A DNA stretch of 58,230 nucleotides from Gallionella sp. (GTDB lineage: Bacteria; Pseudomonadota; Gammaproteobacteria; Burkholderiales; Gallionellaceae). The translations under genes were made by a program, and so were the position numbers. The notes beneath the pieces are model-generated. The model did no database searches, was not told the DNA's origin, and worked only from the letters and a program-made list of their open reading frames with translations. Shown here in pieces: positions 45,292-55,750 of the stretch (its first letter is position 1; each line of letters opens with the position of its first letter). Location of the stretch: the NCBI GenBank assembly GCA_024641025.1, contig JAHEDW010000005.1, positions 1-58,230 on the forward strand, read 5' to 3'.

Positions 45292-45328
45292 GCGCCCTAC
45301 ATCAGGAATCCCTGCCGATATTGCATCA

Positions 45329-47098
45329 TCATTGCCGAGCGTAATAGGCCGCAATCGCCTTCATTTCCACAAGGCTCAACCCATCGGATATAACATTCAT
45401 GGTGTGCTGTTTACGCGTCCCCTGATGATATTCCTTGATTGCCAGCAGCAGATAAGCTTCAGACTGCCCAGCAAGACTTGGTATGCCGGGAATTGTGCTT
45501 CTGCCGTTTTCACCATGACAATGGCTGCACTTCTTCGCAATGGAGAACTCTGGCGGCAAAGGAAAATCAGTATCTGGCTTGACTGCCTTGAGGGATGCAA
45601 AATATCCGGCGACATTGACAATATCATTTGTGGCCAATCCCTTGGCGGGCCCGGACATGGTTTCGTTGCTGCGAACACCTTGTGCATAATCTCGGGTAGC
45701 TGCGGCAAGATAATCGGCGTCCTGCCCAGCCAGGCTTGGTGTTCCTGGTGTTGTGCTGGCCCCGCCTACTCCATGACATGAAGTACAGCCAGAACTGATT
45801 TTTTCACCTGCCAATAGGTCGACCTTGAGAAGTTTCTTGCTGGCTATCGGTGACTGTGTCGCGTAGTAAAACGCAACCTTCTCGATGTCAGTATCACTCA
45901 GCGAGCCTACCATCTGTTTCATCACGCCACTTTTACGCACACCGTCCCGATAGTCTCGTGTTGCTGATACGAGATATTTTACATTCTGTCCTGTAAGACT
46001 TGGGATGCCTCTCTTAACGCTATTACCGTATTTGCCATGGCAACCGCCACAAGAACCCGCGATCTTTGCTCCCTCCGAGACCGGATCGAAATTACTGTAA
46101 TCCATTTTTGATCGATGAAGTGGTGATTCCAGGCGCTTGTTTGCATAGTAAGCTGCCAGGTTTTCGATCGATTCATCCTTAACGTTGCGCATCACACCTG
46201 ACATCAACGGGTCGTTGCGTCGCCCTTCACGATAATCCTTCATCGCCTTGATCAAGTATTCTGCAGGTTGCCCAGCCAGGCTAGGGAAATTTGGGTTGAG
46301 GGCATTACCGTCGATGCTGTGGCAACCGGCACATTCACCAGCTTCATTCTCCCCTGCTTTGGGATCTCCCTTTCCAGGAAGGGAGATCCTTATCGGTGGC
46401 TGCACCGCATAATATGCAGCTAGCTGATTGATCTCATTCTCTTTGATAGAAGTGCTGAAAATTTTCATGACGGCATGGTCACGCTTGCCATTGAAATAAC
46501 TTTTCAAAGCAGTACTGAAATATTCTGGCGTCATCGCTGAAAGCACCGGTGTAATCTCGTAACCCGTACCTTTAGGCTTTCCACCATGACATTGATTGCA
46601 ACCTGTTGCAATGACAGAACCGGCTGTTATTTCAATCTTGTTTAGTGAAAACTTACTGCCTTGTTCTTTACCAACATTGGCTCCTTTCCATGGAATGTTC
46701 AAGCTGGAATAGTAAGCAGTCACGTTGGCAATCTTTTCTGGATCTTGCTTCAAATCGATAACGATGAGTTTCATTTGTTCGTTCTTGCGTGATCCGTCAG
46801 CATAGGCCAGCATAGCGCTCACCATGTAATCCTGGGCCATACCCGCAATAAAGGGAGCTCCCATATGCGCGAATACACCATCAATTCCATGGCATTTGGC
46901 GCATCTCTCTGCAATAGCTTTTCCATCGGCAACATCCCCTACTGCTTTGGATTCACTCGCACTTGCAGACTTTTCGTAGACATGCTTGACGTTCTCCGAG
47001 ACCTCCTGATGCTCATCGGTTTTATTACAGCCTGTCAGGATAAACGCAGCAACAAGCGTAAAGCCAAACAAATAATTCATCCTGCCTGCCAAATTCAT
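45329..47098 (-). CDS. Six-haem c-type cytochrome lipoprotein (six tandem class I domains)
   Basis: A 589-residue exported protein predicted to carry six covalently bound haems. The signal sequence has a lipobox (ILTGC, Cys24), so it should be lipid-anchored. CxxCH motifs begin at Cys66, Cys167, Cys256, Cys350, Cys438 and Cys524, about 86-101 residues apart. Each domain is of the cytochrome c class I type, and most repeat PSLAGQ-x3-YL and an A-x3-Y-x2-G-x-R...M pattern, whose Met is the likely sixth ligand. It should act as a periplasmic electron conduit. It follows the membrane cytochrome gene by 33 bases. An alternative ATG six codons later also keeps the lipobox. Partner reductase or oxidase unknown. 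Confidence 0.9.
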   Translation of the reverse strand: MNLAGRMNYLFGFTLVAAFILTGCNKTDEHQEVSENVKHVYEKSASASESKAVGDVADGKAIAERCAKCHGIDGVFAHMGAPFIAGMAQDYMVSAMLAYADGSRKNEQMKLIVIDLKQDPEKIANVTAYYSSLNIPWKGANVGKEQGSKFSLNKIEITAGSVIATGCNQCHGGKPKGTGYEITPVLSAMTPEYFSTALKSYFNGKRDHAVMKIFSTSIKENEINQLAAYYAVQPPIRISLPGKGDPKAGENEAGECAGCHSIDGNALNPNFPSLAGQPAEYLIKAMKDYREGRRNDPLMSGVMRNVKDESIENLAAYYANKRLESPLHRSKMDYSNFDPVSEGAKIAGSCGGCHGKYGNSVKRGIPSLTGQNVKYLVSATRDYRDGVRKSGVMKQMVGSLSDTDIEKVAFYYATQSPIASKKLLKVDLLAGEKISSGCTSCHGVGGASTTPGTPSLAGQDADYLAAATRDYAQGVRSNETMSGPAKGLATNDIVNVAGYFASLKAVKPDTDFPLPPEFSIAKKCSHCHGENGRSTIPGIPSLAGQSEAYLLLAIKEYHQGTRKQHTMNVISDGLSLVEMKAIAAYYARQ

Positions 47099-47131
47099 TT
47101 TGGTAACCCCTGATTAAATAGTGCCATCGAA

Positions 47132-47872
47132 CTAAACCGCATCTGCCGGCAAATCTCGAGAAATCCACAACTGCCAGATGGAGACGAAGAACATGATGGA
47201 AAAGCAGGTTCCCATCAGTCCGCCGCTACCAATAACAATCCATGCAAATTCAACATTAAGCTTGGTGAGATACCAAGAGGCGATATCCGCAATGATGCAG
47301 AAGAACGGGGTGATGACTATCACACCTTGTAGCCATTCACGACGGAAGTAGGCATGTCTGAACACCAGTCCGATGGACAAAAATATGAATGTCAGCCCGA
47401 ATAAGTGGATATGAGAAACCCTTACCAGTGTCGGCACACTTGCACCGGTGTCCTTTTCGGCGACTTTCATAACACCATCAAAACTCTCAAAACTCGGAAG
47501 ATGGGGGTTTCGATCGTTATGGCAAACCACGCATCGATTTGCCATAAGAGGGCCTATCTTTGCATCGAACTCGTCCTTGCTTGCGCCCTTGCGTACCCAG
47601 TCCACAATCTGAATATTCTCTTCGGGTTGCAACATCCGGGACATCGGACCCATAAGGGCACTTTCCAGCTTTGTGCCGCTGCTGCTACCGGCATAGGCAA
47701 TTGCAATATCTTTTGCAGACAGTCCCTCTTTTCCGTCGCGTCCAGCATGTGACAAATACACATACACCATCGCCGCAAGATATCCCGCCCCAAGAACACA
47801 GAGAACACCCGTGTAAAGCATCTTGCTGGTCAGGTTCAAGTGGGAAAAATGTACCAAGTTTCTTTTACTCAT
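47132..47872 (-). CDS. Membrane-anchored monohaem cytochrome c-like protein
   Basis: A 246-residue protein with one CxxCH (NRCVVCHNDRNPH, about residue 113). A first helix (about 20-40) is followed by a periplasmic domain of about 110 residues holding the haem motif. At least three more helices follow (about 155-172, 180-203 and 210-236), with His residues in VSHIHLFGLTF that could hold extra haem. Proteins of this layout are sometimes labelled elongation factor-1 alpha in databases, which is certainly wrong. It likely passes electrons between the quinone pool and the six-haem lipoprotein encoded 33 bases downstream (inference). It follows purL by 62 bases on the same strand. Confidence 0.75.
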   Translation of the reverse strand: MSKRNLVHFSHLNLTSKMLYTGVLCVLGAGYLAAMVYVYLSHAGRDGKEGLSAKDIAIAYAGSSSGTKLESALMGPMSRMLQPEENIQIVDWVRKGASKDEFDAKIGPLMANRCVVCHNDRNPHLPSFESFDGVMKVAEKDTGASVPTLVRVSHIHLFGLTFIFLSIGLVFRHAYFRREWLQGVIVITPFFCIIADIASWYLTKLNVEFAWIVIGSGGLMGTCFSIMFFVSIWQLWISRDLPADAV

Positions 47873-47934
47873 GATAACTACCTTTAAGTTAGTAATATGA
47901 AATTCTCAATTGTCTTCTAAGTTTTTCCTGCAGA

Positions 47935-50900
47935 TTACGATACCCACTTCCGCGCGTTCTGAAACATGCGCAGCCAAGCTCCATTCTCCTGCCAGTCGCT
48001 TGGATACCAGGAATTCTGCACAGCGCGAAAAACTCGCTCGGGATGAGGCATCATGATACTGAAGCGACCATCGTTCGTTGTAAGCCCGGTGATGCCTTGC
48101 GGTGAGCCGTTGGGATTGAGCGGATAGGTTTCAGTAACCCTGCCGCGATTATCAACATAGCGCAAAGCGACTAGCGACTGCGACATCTTCAGCTGCTTGT
48201 TGTCAGCAAAGCCGGCATAACCTTCACCGTGTGATACGACAATCGGTATGCGGCTGCCTGCCATACCACTAAAAAATATCGATGGTGAGTCTTGCACCTC
48301 GACCATCACGAAGCGAGCCTCGAATTGTTCCGACAAGTTGCGTGAGAAATGAGGCCAGTTCTCCGCACCTGGAATGATGTCGTGTAAGTTGCTCATCATC
48401 TGGCAACCGTTACAAACTCCCAGTGCAAAAGTATCACCACGCTGGAAGAAGGCCGTGAATTCTTCCCGCGTATGGGCGTTGTAAAGGATGGATTTGGCCC
48501 ACCCCTCTCCGGCACCAAGGACATCGCCGTAGGAAAACCCACCGCATGCAGCGATGCCCTTGTAATCTGAAAGCTTCACTTGGCCGCTGATGATGTCACT
48601 CATGTGAACATCCGAAGTCGCGAAACCGGCACGGTCAAAAGCTGCCGCCATTTCTACCTGGCCGTTCACGCCCTGTTCTCTCAGTATTGCAATCTTGGGA
48701 CGACTAAGTAACAAATATGCAGATGTCTTCTCGTTCAGGTCATATGTGAGCTTTACGTGCAAACCAGGATCATCGGCATCGAGCAAATGATCGAATTCCT
48801 CAAGTGCACAGGAAGGATTGTCGCGCAACTTCTGAATCTGGTAACTAGTCTCGCACCATATACGCTGCAGTCTTACACCGCTCTCTGAAAACAACTTTTC
48901 GCCTTCACGAACTATCTCGATCAAGCCGGTTTGGTTTAGCGTTGCGATCCTGTATACGCTCTTAAGTCCTGCGTCATGGGCTAGACCAAGGACATGATCG
49001 ACATCCTGATCGCGTACCTGTATCACTGCACCAAGTTCTTCATTGAATAGCACACGCAGCACATCTCCATGCATCTCATCAAGGTTGATGGTCAAACCAA
49101 CGTGAGTAGCGAAAGCCATTTCGCACAGGGTGACGAATACACCGCCATCGGACCGATCATGATAGCCGAACAGTTTGCCCTCAACATTCAGGCGTTGTAC
49201 AAACTCGAAAAATGACTTGAGTGCTTGTGCATCATCTACATCAGGGGCGACATCTCCGACCTGTTTGTACACCTGCGCCAAAGCTGATCCACCCATGCGA
49301 TTCTTGCCTTGACCAAGATCGAGTAACAGTAGTGTGGTATCCAAATATGTGCCGAGTTGTGGTGTGGAAGTGTCGCGCACATCTGAACAGGGAGCGAAGG
49401 CGGTTATGATCAATGACAATGGTGCAGTGACGGATTTATCCACTTCACCATCCTTCCACACTGTCTTCATCGACATGGAGTCTTTCCCTACCGGTATAGA
49501 TATGCCAAGTTGCGGGCACAGTTCCATGGCGACCGTTCTTACAGTATCGAACAATGCTGCATCCTCACCGCGATGTCCCGCAGCAGCCATCCAGTTCGCC
49601 GACAGCTTTATGTCGCCAATTCTGTCAATGCGGGCCGCAGCAATGTTGGTGATCGCCTCCCCAACAGCCATGCGGCCTGAAGCAAGTGGATTTACCAAAG
49701 CCAGCGGTGTGCGCTCGCCAATTGCGAAAGCCTCGCCACGATTTGTGTTAAAGCCCATCAGGGTTACAGCCACATCCGCCACAGGAACCTGCCAGCGACC
49801 AACCATTTGGTCACGCGCGGTCATACCGCCGACGGTGCGGTCGCCGATGCTGATCAGGAAATTCTTGCTCGCTACGGCGGGAAGACGTAACAACCGCTGT
49901 ATCGCATCGCTTAAGTCGATCTTGCTCGTATCACAAGAATTCAATCGAGGTATTTCACGTTCCACGATCCGCGTCATCTTTGGCGGCTTGCCGAGCAGAA
50001 CTGACAAAGGCATGTCAACGGGATAATCTCCGAATTCCCTGTCGTGTACGGTAAGCTGGTTTTCTTGCGTCGCCACGCCAACTACCGCAAATGGACAGCG
50101 TTCACGCTCGCACAGGGCGCTGAATTGATCAAGACGTTCAGGTGGAATCGCCAACACATAGCGTTCCTGGGATTCATTGCACCAGATCTGTTTTGGCGAC
50201 ATGCCCGTCTCATCCAGTGGGATCTTTCGCAACTCGAAACGCGCTCCCCGACCGCCGCCATTCACGAGTTCCGGCAATGCATTTGACATGCCACCGGCAC
50301 CGACATCGTGTATCGACAGAATTGGATTATCCACCCCCATCTGCCAGCAACGGTCTATAACTTCCTGAGCGCGCCGTTGCATCTCCGGATTGCCGCGCTG
50401 TACCGAATCGAAGTCGAGATTCTCGGCATTGCTACCGGTGTCCATGCTTGATGCCGCGCCGCCGCCCAGACCGATCAACATCCCAGGGCCACCCAAATGC
50501 ACCACCAGCGCTCCTACCGGAAGCGCGTGCTTGTGTGTGTGTTCCGCCTTGATATTGCCTAGCCCCCCCGCCAACATGATTGGCTTGTGATAACCGCGCA
50601 TCTCACCACTGACGTTCTCCTCAAATGTGCGGAAATATCCTGTCAGATTCGGACGTCCAAATTCGTTATTGAAAGCTGCAGCTCCAATAGGGGCGTCCAG
50701 CATAATCCTCAGCGCAGAAACGATACGTGATGGCTTTCCATATGGCACTTCCCAAGGCTGCCTGAACCCAGGAATATCAAGGTTGGAAACTGAGAATCCA
50801 GTAAGGCCAGCCTTGGGCTTCGAACCGCTACCTGTAGCACCTTCGTCACGAATCTCGCCACCTGAACCAGTTGCAGCACCTGCAAAAGGCGCAATCGCGG

Positions 50901-51816
50901 TCGGATGATTATGTGTTTCAACCTTCATCAAGGTATGCATCAGTTCATCGCTGTATGCATAACCACCATCGGCACGAGGATAAAAGCGCTCTACGCGCGC
51001 GCCTTCGATCACCGAGGAATTGTCAGAATAGGCGACAACTGTCCCCTGTGGGCTTACCTTGTGGGTATTGCGTATCATGTTGAACAAGGAAATATCCTGA
51101 GCCACGCCATCAATCACCCAGTCGGCATTGAATATCTTGTGACGGCAATGCTCGGAATTAGCTTGAGCAAACATCATGAGTTCAACATCGGTCGGATTCC
51201 GCTCCAGTTTCCGGAAATTATCGACAAGATATTCGATCTCGTCGGAAGACAAAGCCAAACCCATCTCCCGGTCGGCTTTCTCAAGGGCCTTTTTACCCCC
51301 TTTCAGCACGTTAACCTTGGCAAGAGGTTGCGGCTTACGATGCATGAAGATTTTTTTCGCAGCACTCTCAATATCGGTAAATACTGTCTCGGTCATTCGG
51401 TCATGCAGAAATGGAAGCAACGCAGCCAGTTCAGCATTGTTCAACCCCCTACGATCACTCGCACTCAGGTAATACAATACCCCGCGTTCAATGCGTTCCA
51501 CGACTGAAGCACCGCAATGTAAAGCGATGTCTGTTGCCTTGGTTGACCAGGGTGAAATCGTGCCCAAGCGAGGCACCACCAGCAAACGTTGGTAATTTGC
51601 TGCATCAAGGGGTTTCCCTGCCGTCTTGCCAAGACCTAGCACTTTGTCCAAAAGCCTTGTTTGCGCCTTGCCAACATTATCGCCATGCAGCGCACAGAAA
51701 TAACAGTAACGTGTATCCTTGATATCGATGTTTGGAGCGGCGACGTTCAGGATTGATCGCAACTTATCCAGACGAAAAGCTGACAATGCAGCGGAGCCTA
51801 CTGAGACCCGGAACAT
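47935..51816 (-). CDS. purL: Phosphoribosylformylglycinamidine synthase (large, single-chain)
   Basis: Cytoplasmic purine-biosynthesis enzyme of 1293 residues that makes FGAM from FGAR, glutamine and ATP. An N-terminal PurS-like domain, two AIRS-related halves ([10 protein letters not shown], then the second half) and a C-terminal glutamine amidotransferase domain with GVCNGCQM (nucleophile Cys) are all present, as in the long proteobacterial form. The frame opens at a TTG (51828), but the ATG at 51816 begins the family's MFRVSVGS start. A perfect TATAAT on this strand lies at 51848-51853. Confidence 0.97.
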   Translation of the reverse strand: MFRVSVGSAALSAFRLDKLRSILNVAAPNIDIKDTRYCYFCALHGDNVGKAQTRLLDKVLGLGKTAGKPLDAANYQRLLVVPRLGTISPWSTKATDIALHCGASVVERIERGVLYYLSASDRRGLNNAELAALLPFLHDRMTETVFTDIESAAKKIFMHRKPQPLAKVNVLKGGKKALEKADREMGLALSSDEIEYLVDNFRKLERNPTDVELMMFAQANSEHCRHKIFNADWVIDGVAQDISLFNMIRNTHKVSPQGTVVAYSDNSSVIEGARVERFYPRADGGYAYSDELMHTLMKVETHNHPTAIAPFAGAATGSGGEIRDEGATGSGSKPKAGLTGFSVSNLDIPGFRQPWEVPYGKPSRIVSALRIMLDAPIGAAAFNNEFGRPNLTGYFRTFEENVSGEMRGYHKPIMLAGGLGNIKAEHTHKHALPVGALVVHLGGPGMLIGLGGGAASSMDTGSNAENLDFDSVQRGNPEMQRRAQEVIDRCWQMGVDNPILSIHDVGAGGMSNALPELVNGGGRGARFELRKIPLDETGMSPKQIWCNESQERYVLAIPPERLDQFSALCERERCPFAVVGVATQENQLTVHDREFGDYPVDMPLSVLLGKPPKMTRIVEREIPRLNSCDTSKIDLSDAIQRLLRLPAVASKNFLISIGDRTVGGMTARDQMVGRWQVPVADVAVTLMGFNTNRGEAFAIGERTPLALVNPLASGRMAVGEAITNIAAARIDRIGDIKLSANWMAAAGHRGEDAALFDTVRTVAMELCPQLGISIPVGKDSMSMKTVWKDGEVDKSVTAPLSLIITAFAPCSDVRDTSTPQLGTYLDTTLLLLDLGQGKNRMGGSALAQVYKQVGDVAPDVDDAQALKSFFEFVQRLNVEGKLFGYHDRSDGGVFVTLCEMAFATHVGLTINLDEMHGDVLRVLFNEELGAVIQVRDQDVDHVLGLAHDAGLKSVYRIATLNQTGLIEIVREGEKLFSESGVRLQRIWCETSYQIQKLRDNPSCALEEFDHLLDADDPGLHVKLTYDLNEKTSAYLLLSRPKIAILREQGVNGQVEMAAAFDRAGFATSDVHMSDIISGQVKLSDYKGIAACGGFSYGDVLGAGEGWAKSILYNAHTREEFTAFFQRGDTFALGVCNGCQMMSNLHDIIPGAENWPHFSRNLSEQFEARFVMVEVQDSPSIFFSGMAGSRIPIVVSHGEGYAGFADNKQLKMSQSLVALRYVDNRGRVTETYPLNPNGSPQGITGLTTNDGRFSIMMPHPERVFRAVQNSWYPSDWQENGAWLRMFQNARKWVS

Positions 51817-51847
51817 GGAGAAGACCAATAATAAAATTCAGGACGCG

Positions 51848-51853
51848 ATTATA
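51848..51853 (-). promoter_or_regulatory. Candidate -10 box of purL
   Basis: On the minus strand a perfect TATAAT lies about 32 bases upstream of the purL ATG. The -35 region at standard spacing (TTATTC-like) is weak. No clear PurR-type operator was noticed. Confidence 0.4.
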
Positions 51854-51886
51854 CTATGACCTACAGATATGAATAATATTTGAGAA

Positions 51887-53413
51887 ATGAAAAATCGGAT
51901 TACGGCCCTTAGCAAGAAACAGGTCATCGCCAGCTTCCCCAAACGCCCCCGAGACAGCCACAAGGGACTATTCGGAACGGTTGCTGTTGTTGGGGGTGCA
52001 CGAGGCATGATCGGGGCACCTTTGCTTGCAGCACGCGCGGCAATCAAACTGGGGGCAGGTTGCGTCCATGTCGGGTTGCTGGCCGAAAGCGCACTTGGCG
52101 TTGACGCGCAGCAAGCGGAGCTTATGTTACACAGCGCCGCCACTGCATTGCGACTTCCAGACGTGGATGTGATTGCAGTCGGCTGCGGATTAGGAACATC
52201 GATTGCCGCTCAGAAGCTTTTGTATGATGCGCTGATGCGCGATACTTCTTTGGTGATTGATGCCGACGCGCTGAATATCCTTGCACTCCAACCCGAACTT
52301 CAAAACGACCTTCGTACCCGCAAGGCTGCATCAGTCTTGACACCTCACCCCGGAGAGGCTGCACGCCTTCTTGGCCGCGATAGCATAGAGTCAGGCGATG
52401 ATCGTGTCGCAGCAGCAAAGGAACTTGCACAGAATTTCGCTTGCAGCGTGGTACTGAAAGGTGCGGACAGCCTGTGTGTCGCTCGTGACGGCAGGACATA
52501 TATGAACAAAACCGGAAATCCTGGAATGAGCAGCGCTGGCATGGGGGATGTTCTAACAGGCATGATCACTGCCTTCATAGCTCAGGGCATGAGTACAGAC
52601 GATGCGCTTCTCCTCGGAGTACACTTGCATGGCGTTGGCTGCTTAACCAGTGGCTTCGCAACTAGATTGGCAACTCGTATCGACATTCGTGAAGAAGCAG
52701 GTGTCCGTACACTACTGTTCAGTTCAGAATGGGTACAGGGTGCCATGCGCATCGCTCGTCCATGGAGTTTGGAACTGGAATACACACGCGAGATGATGGC
52801 CTCATTATTGCTTCGTGATGCGCCAAGAAAGGTCCTCCTGATTGGGCTGGGTGCTGCATCCCTGACAAAGTTCCTGTATCGCCACTATCCCCTTGCATAC
52901 CTCACTGTGGTGGAGATCGAACCTGCCGTTATTGCCGCCGCGCGACATTTCTTCAAATTACCTGAAGACCCGAAGCGCCTCAACCTGGTAATCGGCGATG
53001 GCGCAAAATATGTACAAAGCAGCAGCGGGAAATACGACCTGATCCTGGTGGACGGCTTCGATGAGAATGCACACAGTGGCGCGCTTGAATCGCTGCCTTT
53101 CTATCAGTCGTGCCGGAAACTATTGAGCAATGAAGGAATCATGGCAGTCAACCTTTTGACCCGTAGCCGCAACCCCGAAGCGATATCGGCGCGCATCGCG
53201 GATGCGTTCGATGACCGTGCGTTGCAGTTTCCTTCGTGCGAGAGCGGCAACGCGATAGTTTTCGCTGCGTCGGGTGACCATATCGAGATAACCATCGATG
53301 ACCTGAAGGAAGGCGCACAGTCACTTAAAGAATCAACAGGGTTGAATTTGCTGCCGACGCTTGCACGCCTGGTTCGAAACAGAACCTGTTTGAACAATAT
53401 CTTGAGGCTATAA
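51887..53413 (+). CDS. NAD(P)H-hydrate dehydratase domain fused to a spermidine-synthase-like domain
   Basis: A single 508-residue frame with two unrelated parts. Residues 1 to about 252 are a YjeF C-terminal/NnrD domain: HKGLFGTVAVVGGARGMIGAP, LTPHPGEAARLLG, KGADSLCVA and GNPGMSSAGMGDVLTGMI, the ATP/ADP-dependent repair of hydrated NAD(P)H. It stops just after LGVHLHG, about 25 residues short of the usual end. From about residue 265 it continues as a spermidine-synthase-like Rossmann domain: EEAGVRTLLF, QGAMRIARPWSLELEY, LLIGLGAASLTKFLYRHYP, TVVEIEP and ILVDGFDE. Its N-terminus is also shortened. Both parts are intact around their catalytic cores. A natural fusion, or an in-frame deletion joining two genes, fit equally. 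The epimerase half (NnrE) is absent. Confidence 0.8.
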   Translation: MKNRITALSKKQVIASFPKRPRDSHKGLFGTVAVVGGARGMIGAPLLAARAAIKLGAGCVHVGLLAESALGVDAQQAELMLHSAATALRLPDVDVIAVGCGLGTSIAAQKLLYDALMRDTSLVIDADALNILALQPELQNDLRTRKAASVLTPHPGEAARLLGRDSIESGDDRVAAAKELAQNFACSVVLKGADSLCVARDGRTYMNKTGNPGMSSAGMGDVLTGMITAFIAQGMSTDDALLLGVHLHGVGCLTSGFATRLATRIDIREEAGVRTLLFSSEWVQGAMRIARPWSLELEYTREMMASLLLRDAPRKVLLIGLGAASLTKFLYRHYPLAYLTVVEIEPAVIAAARHFFKLPEDPKRLNLVIGDGAKYVQSSSGKYDLILVDGFDENAHSGALESLPFYQSCRKLLSNEGIMAVNLLTRSRNPEAISARIADAFDDRALQFPSCESGNAIVFAASGDHIEITIDDLKEGAQSLKESTGLNLLPTLARLVRNRTCLNNILRL

Positions 53414-53485
53414 CCACTGTTTCACACTGCGACATAGTTTTGATTTAGCATAATGTACCGGACACATTAACATCAGGAGATAGTC

Positions 53486-54172
53486 ATGTTGCGAATCATT
53501 TTGCCTTGCATCCTGTTGTTCATCAATCTTCAAGCCCATGCTGAATCAGATCCCTATAACCGCGTAGACTTCCAAATTGAAATTTCGCGTGAAGTAGACA
53601 ATGATCTCCTCGTTGCAATCATGAGTTTTGAAATCCAGGATAAGCAACCCATCCTTGTCGCCCAGAAAGTAAACACCGCGATAAACAATGCGGCAAAGAA
53701 AGCCTCTGCTTTCAGCAAAGTTAGATATCGCAGCGGAAACCTGAACACGCGCCCCGTGTACGGAAAAAACAATCAGGTCGATGCCTGGCGTGGATACGCC
53801 GAGATGCATCTGGAAAGCCAAGACTTCAAAGATGCGAGTGAACTCATCATGCAATTGCAGCAACACATGCAACTAGCAAGTATCCAGTTCACCGTTGCGC
53901 CTGAGACCCGGGCGCAGATCGAAAATGAAATGATTATTGAGGCAATCAAAAAATTCCAGGAGCGCGCCAGCGTTATTCACACCACAATGGGTGCAAGTAC
54001 CTACAAGAATATCAGACTCTCAGTTAACAATGTTGGAGGGATGCCGAATCCGCACCCTAAAGCAATAGTACGAGGGGCGATGGCGATGGATTCATCGATT
54101 CCTGTTCCAGAATTCTCTGCCGGTGAAAGCCGCATGGTGGTTAAAGTCAGTGGCATAATTGAACTGCAATAG
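53486..54172 (+). CDS. SIMPL domain (DUF541) periplasmic protein
   Basis: A 228-residue exported protein with a clear signal peptide (MLRIILPCILLFINLQAHA). The rest is a SIMPL/DUF541 domain: VDFQIEISREVDNDLLVAIMSFE, the variable central region, and the C-terminal Met/Pro-rich stretch before VVKVSGIIEL. These proteins (Oxa-type YggE relatives) are periplasmic and of unclear function, linked to stress. It is followed on the same strand by lemA and the GIDE gene. Confidence 0.88.
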   Translation: MLRIILPCILLFINLQAHAESDPYNRVDFQIEISREVDNDLLVAIMSFEIQDKQPILVAQKVNTAINNAAKKASAFSKVRYRSGNLNTRPVYGKNNQVDAWRGYAEMHLESQDFKDASELIMQLQQHMQLASIQFTVAPETRAQIENEMIIEAIKKFQERASVIHTTMGASTYKNIRLSVNNVGGMPNPHPKAIVRGAMAMDSSIPVPEFSAGESRMVVKVSGIIELQ

Positions 54173-54222
54173 CACACCAGTTAAATAGACGATTGATTTT
54201 AGCAATATATTAAGGAGGGTAA

Positions 54223-54789
54223 ATGTATTATCTGATCTTCTTTGGATTCTTTGCTGTATTATTATTTTACGGTATCAGCTTGTACAATCATTTGGTAAGC
54301 ATCAAACACGCAGTAGCAAAGGCATGGGCGAACATCGACGTACTACTCAAACAACGTCATGATGAGCTGCCAAAGTTGGTCGAAGTCTGCAAACAATACA
54401 AGCAGTTCGAGCAAAGCACCCTTCAAAAGGTTATTGAGGCGCGCTCTCAGGTCCAGGACGCTCGCCAGAAGCAGGATATCTCAGCACTTGGCCAGGCTGA
54501 AGGCATGCTTCGCACGGGGTTGGGAAATATTTTTGCTGTGGCAGAAGCATATCCGGAACTGAAAGCCAACGAGAACTTCATGCAGTTGCAAACCCGCATC
54601 TCCTCACTTGAAAATGGCATCGCTGACCGTCGCGAGTTGTATAACGAGTCGGTGAACATCAACAACGTGCAAATCGAAGTATTCCCGGCCAGCATTATCG
54701 CCAAGATGTTCAATTTCGTTGAAAAACCGCTTCTGGAATTCGCATCTTCTGAAAAGGCTGACGTTAATATGAAGCAACTGTTCAGTTAG
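54223..54789 (+). CDS. lemA: LemA family protein
   Basis: A 188-residue protein with one N-terminal membrane helix (FFGFFAVLLFYGISLYN) followed by a long helical domain: AVAKAWANIDVLLKQRHDELPKLVEVCK and YNESVNINN are family signatures. LemA proteins have a mostly extracytoplasmic helical bundle of unknown biochemical role. TAAGGAGGG gives a strong Shine-Dalgarno. It precedes the GIDE-domain gene by only 5 bases; LemA and GIDE genes are often neighbours. Confidence 0.93.
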   Translation: MYYLIFFGFFAVLLFYGISLYNHLVSIKHAVAKAWANIDVLLKQRHDELPKLVEVCKQYKQFEQSTLQKVIEARSQVQDARQKQDISALGQAEGMLRTGLGNIFAVAEAYPELKANENFMQLQTRISSLENGIADRRELYNESVNINNVQIEVFPASIIAKMFNFVEKPLLEFASSEKADVNMKQLFS

Positions 54790-54794
54790 TTACA

Positions 54795-55697
54795 ATGCTT
54801 GTTAGGCTTCGCCGCGAATACGCGCGACTTGTCACCTCAGGCGCTCAACTTTTGCTGCTGCTGATCGGCTTGAAACTGGGAACACGCAATGGCTGGCTGT
54901 TCACTCTTTCGGTCATTGCCGCCATCAGCATCCCGGTCTGGTTGTCGGCACTGAGAAGGTTGCGGGCGATTCGTGACACGCCAACATCAAGGATCGCCTC
55001 CGCGGCGCAGGGCTATGTCGAATTGACAGGCCGCGGCATGATAATCAAGGAAGCTCCTTTGCTCAGTAAATTCACTGCACTTCCCTGCTTATGGTATCGC
55101 TACACGGTAGAGCGCAAGGATTCCAATGACAAATGGGAAATAATCGACAGGGGCGAAAGCCATGATTGTTTTTTACTGCGGGACGATACCGGTTCATGCC
55201 TAGTAGATCCTGAACAGGCCGAGATAATCACCAAGCATCGCGATCAATGGGAAAAGGATGGATTCCAATATACCGAATGGAAATTCATCGACCAGGATTT
55301 TCTGTATGTAATTGGACACTTCCGTACCCAGGGTGGCATCGACATTCAAATCAACACGCGCGCAGAACTCAGCGCGCTGCTGACGGAATGGAAGAAAGAC
55401 ATGCCCGGGTTGCATGCACGCTTTGATCTGGATGAGAACGGTGTGCTTGACATGAAAGAATGGATGCTGGCTCGATCCGCGGCCAAGCGTGAAGTAAACA
55501 AGATGTTACTTCAAGCCCGGTCACAGACTGACTTTCATATAATCGGTCAACCGCGCGATGGGAAACTGTTCCTGATCAGCAACCTTATGCCTGAAAAACT
55601 ATCGCGCCGCTACCTATTCTGGTCATGGGCGCATCTAGCCTTCTTTTTCGGCGCACTGAGCGGAATTGGCTGGTTACTGCATTCAACCGGCTTCTAG
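54795..55697 (+). CDS. GIDE-domain membrane protein with an EF-hand loop
   Basis: A 300-residue protein. An N-terminal helical membrane region (about 14-50) precedes a GIDE-type domain (about 60-190: RIASAAQGYVELTGRG, LPCLWYRYTVER, GESHDCFLLRDDTGSCLVDPEQAEI), and a C-terminal helix (about 275-295) returns to the membrane. Between them, DLDENGVLDMKE (about residues 213-224) is a textbook EF-hand loop with Asp1, Asp3, Asn5, Gly6, Leu8, Asp9 and Glu12. GIDE resembles the mitochondrial E3 ligase MUL1 but lacks a RING here, so ligase activity is not implied. Calcium sensing by a LemA-linked membrane complex is possible (inference). Confidence 0.82.
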   Translation: MLVRLRREYARLVTSGAQLLLLLIGLKLGTRNGWLFTLSVIAAISIPVWLSALRRLRAIRDTPTSRIASAAQGYVELTGRGMIIKEAPLLSKFTALPCLWYRYTVERKDSNDKWEIIDRGESHDCFLLRDDTGSCLVDPEQAEIITKHRDQWEKDGFQYTEWKFIDQDFLYVIGHFRTQGGIDIQINTRAELSALLTEWKKDMPGLHARFDLDENGVLDMKEWMLARSAAKREVNKMLLQARSQTDFHIIGQPRDGKLFLISNLMPEKLSRRYLFWSWAHLAFFFGALSGIGWLLHSTGF

Positions 55698-55730
55698 AAT
55701 CATAATAATGAATTTGCTCGAAACACAACA

Positions 55731-55750
55731 TTCAATCGTAGTCGGTTGAA
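55731..55750. terminator. Possible bidirectional terminator between convergent genes
   Basis: TTCAATCG and CGGTTGAA form an 8-bp stem around a TAGT loop, between the end of the GIDE gene and the end of the cytochrome b561 gene. The following T-run is short (CCTTTT, a few bases away), so activity is uncertain. Confidence 0.35.
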
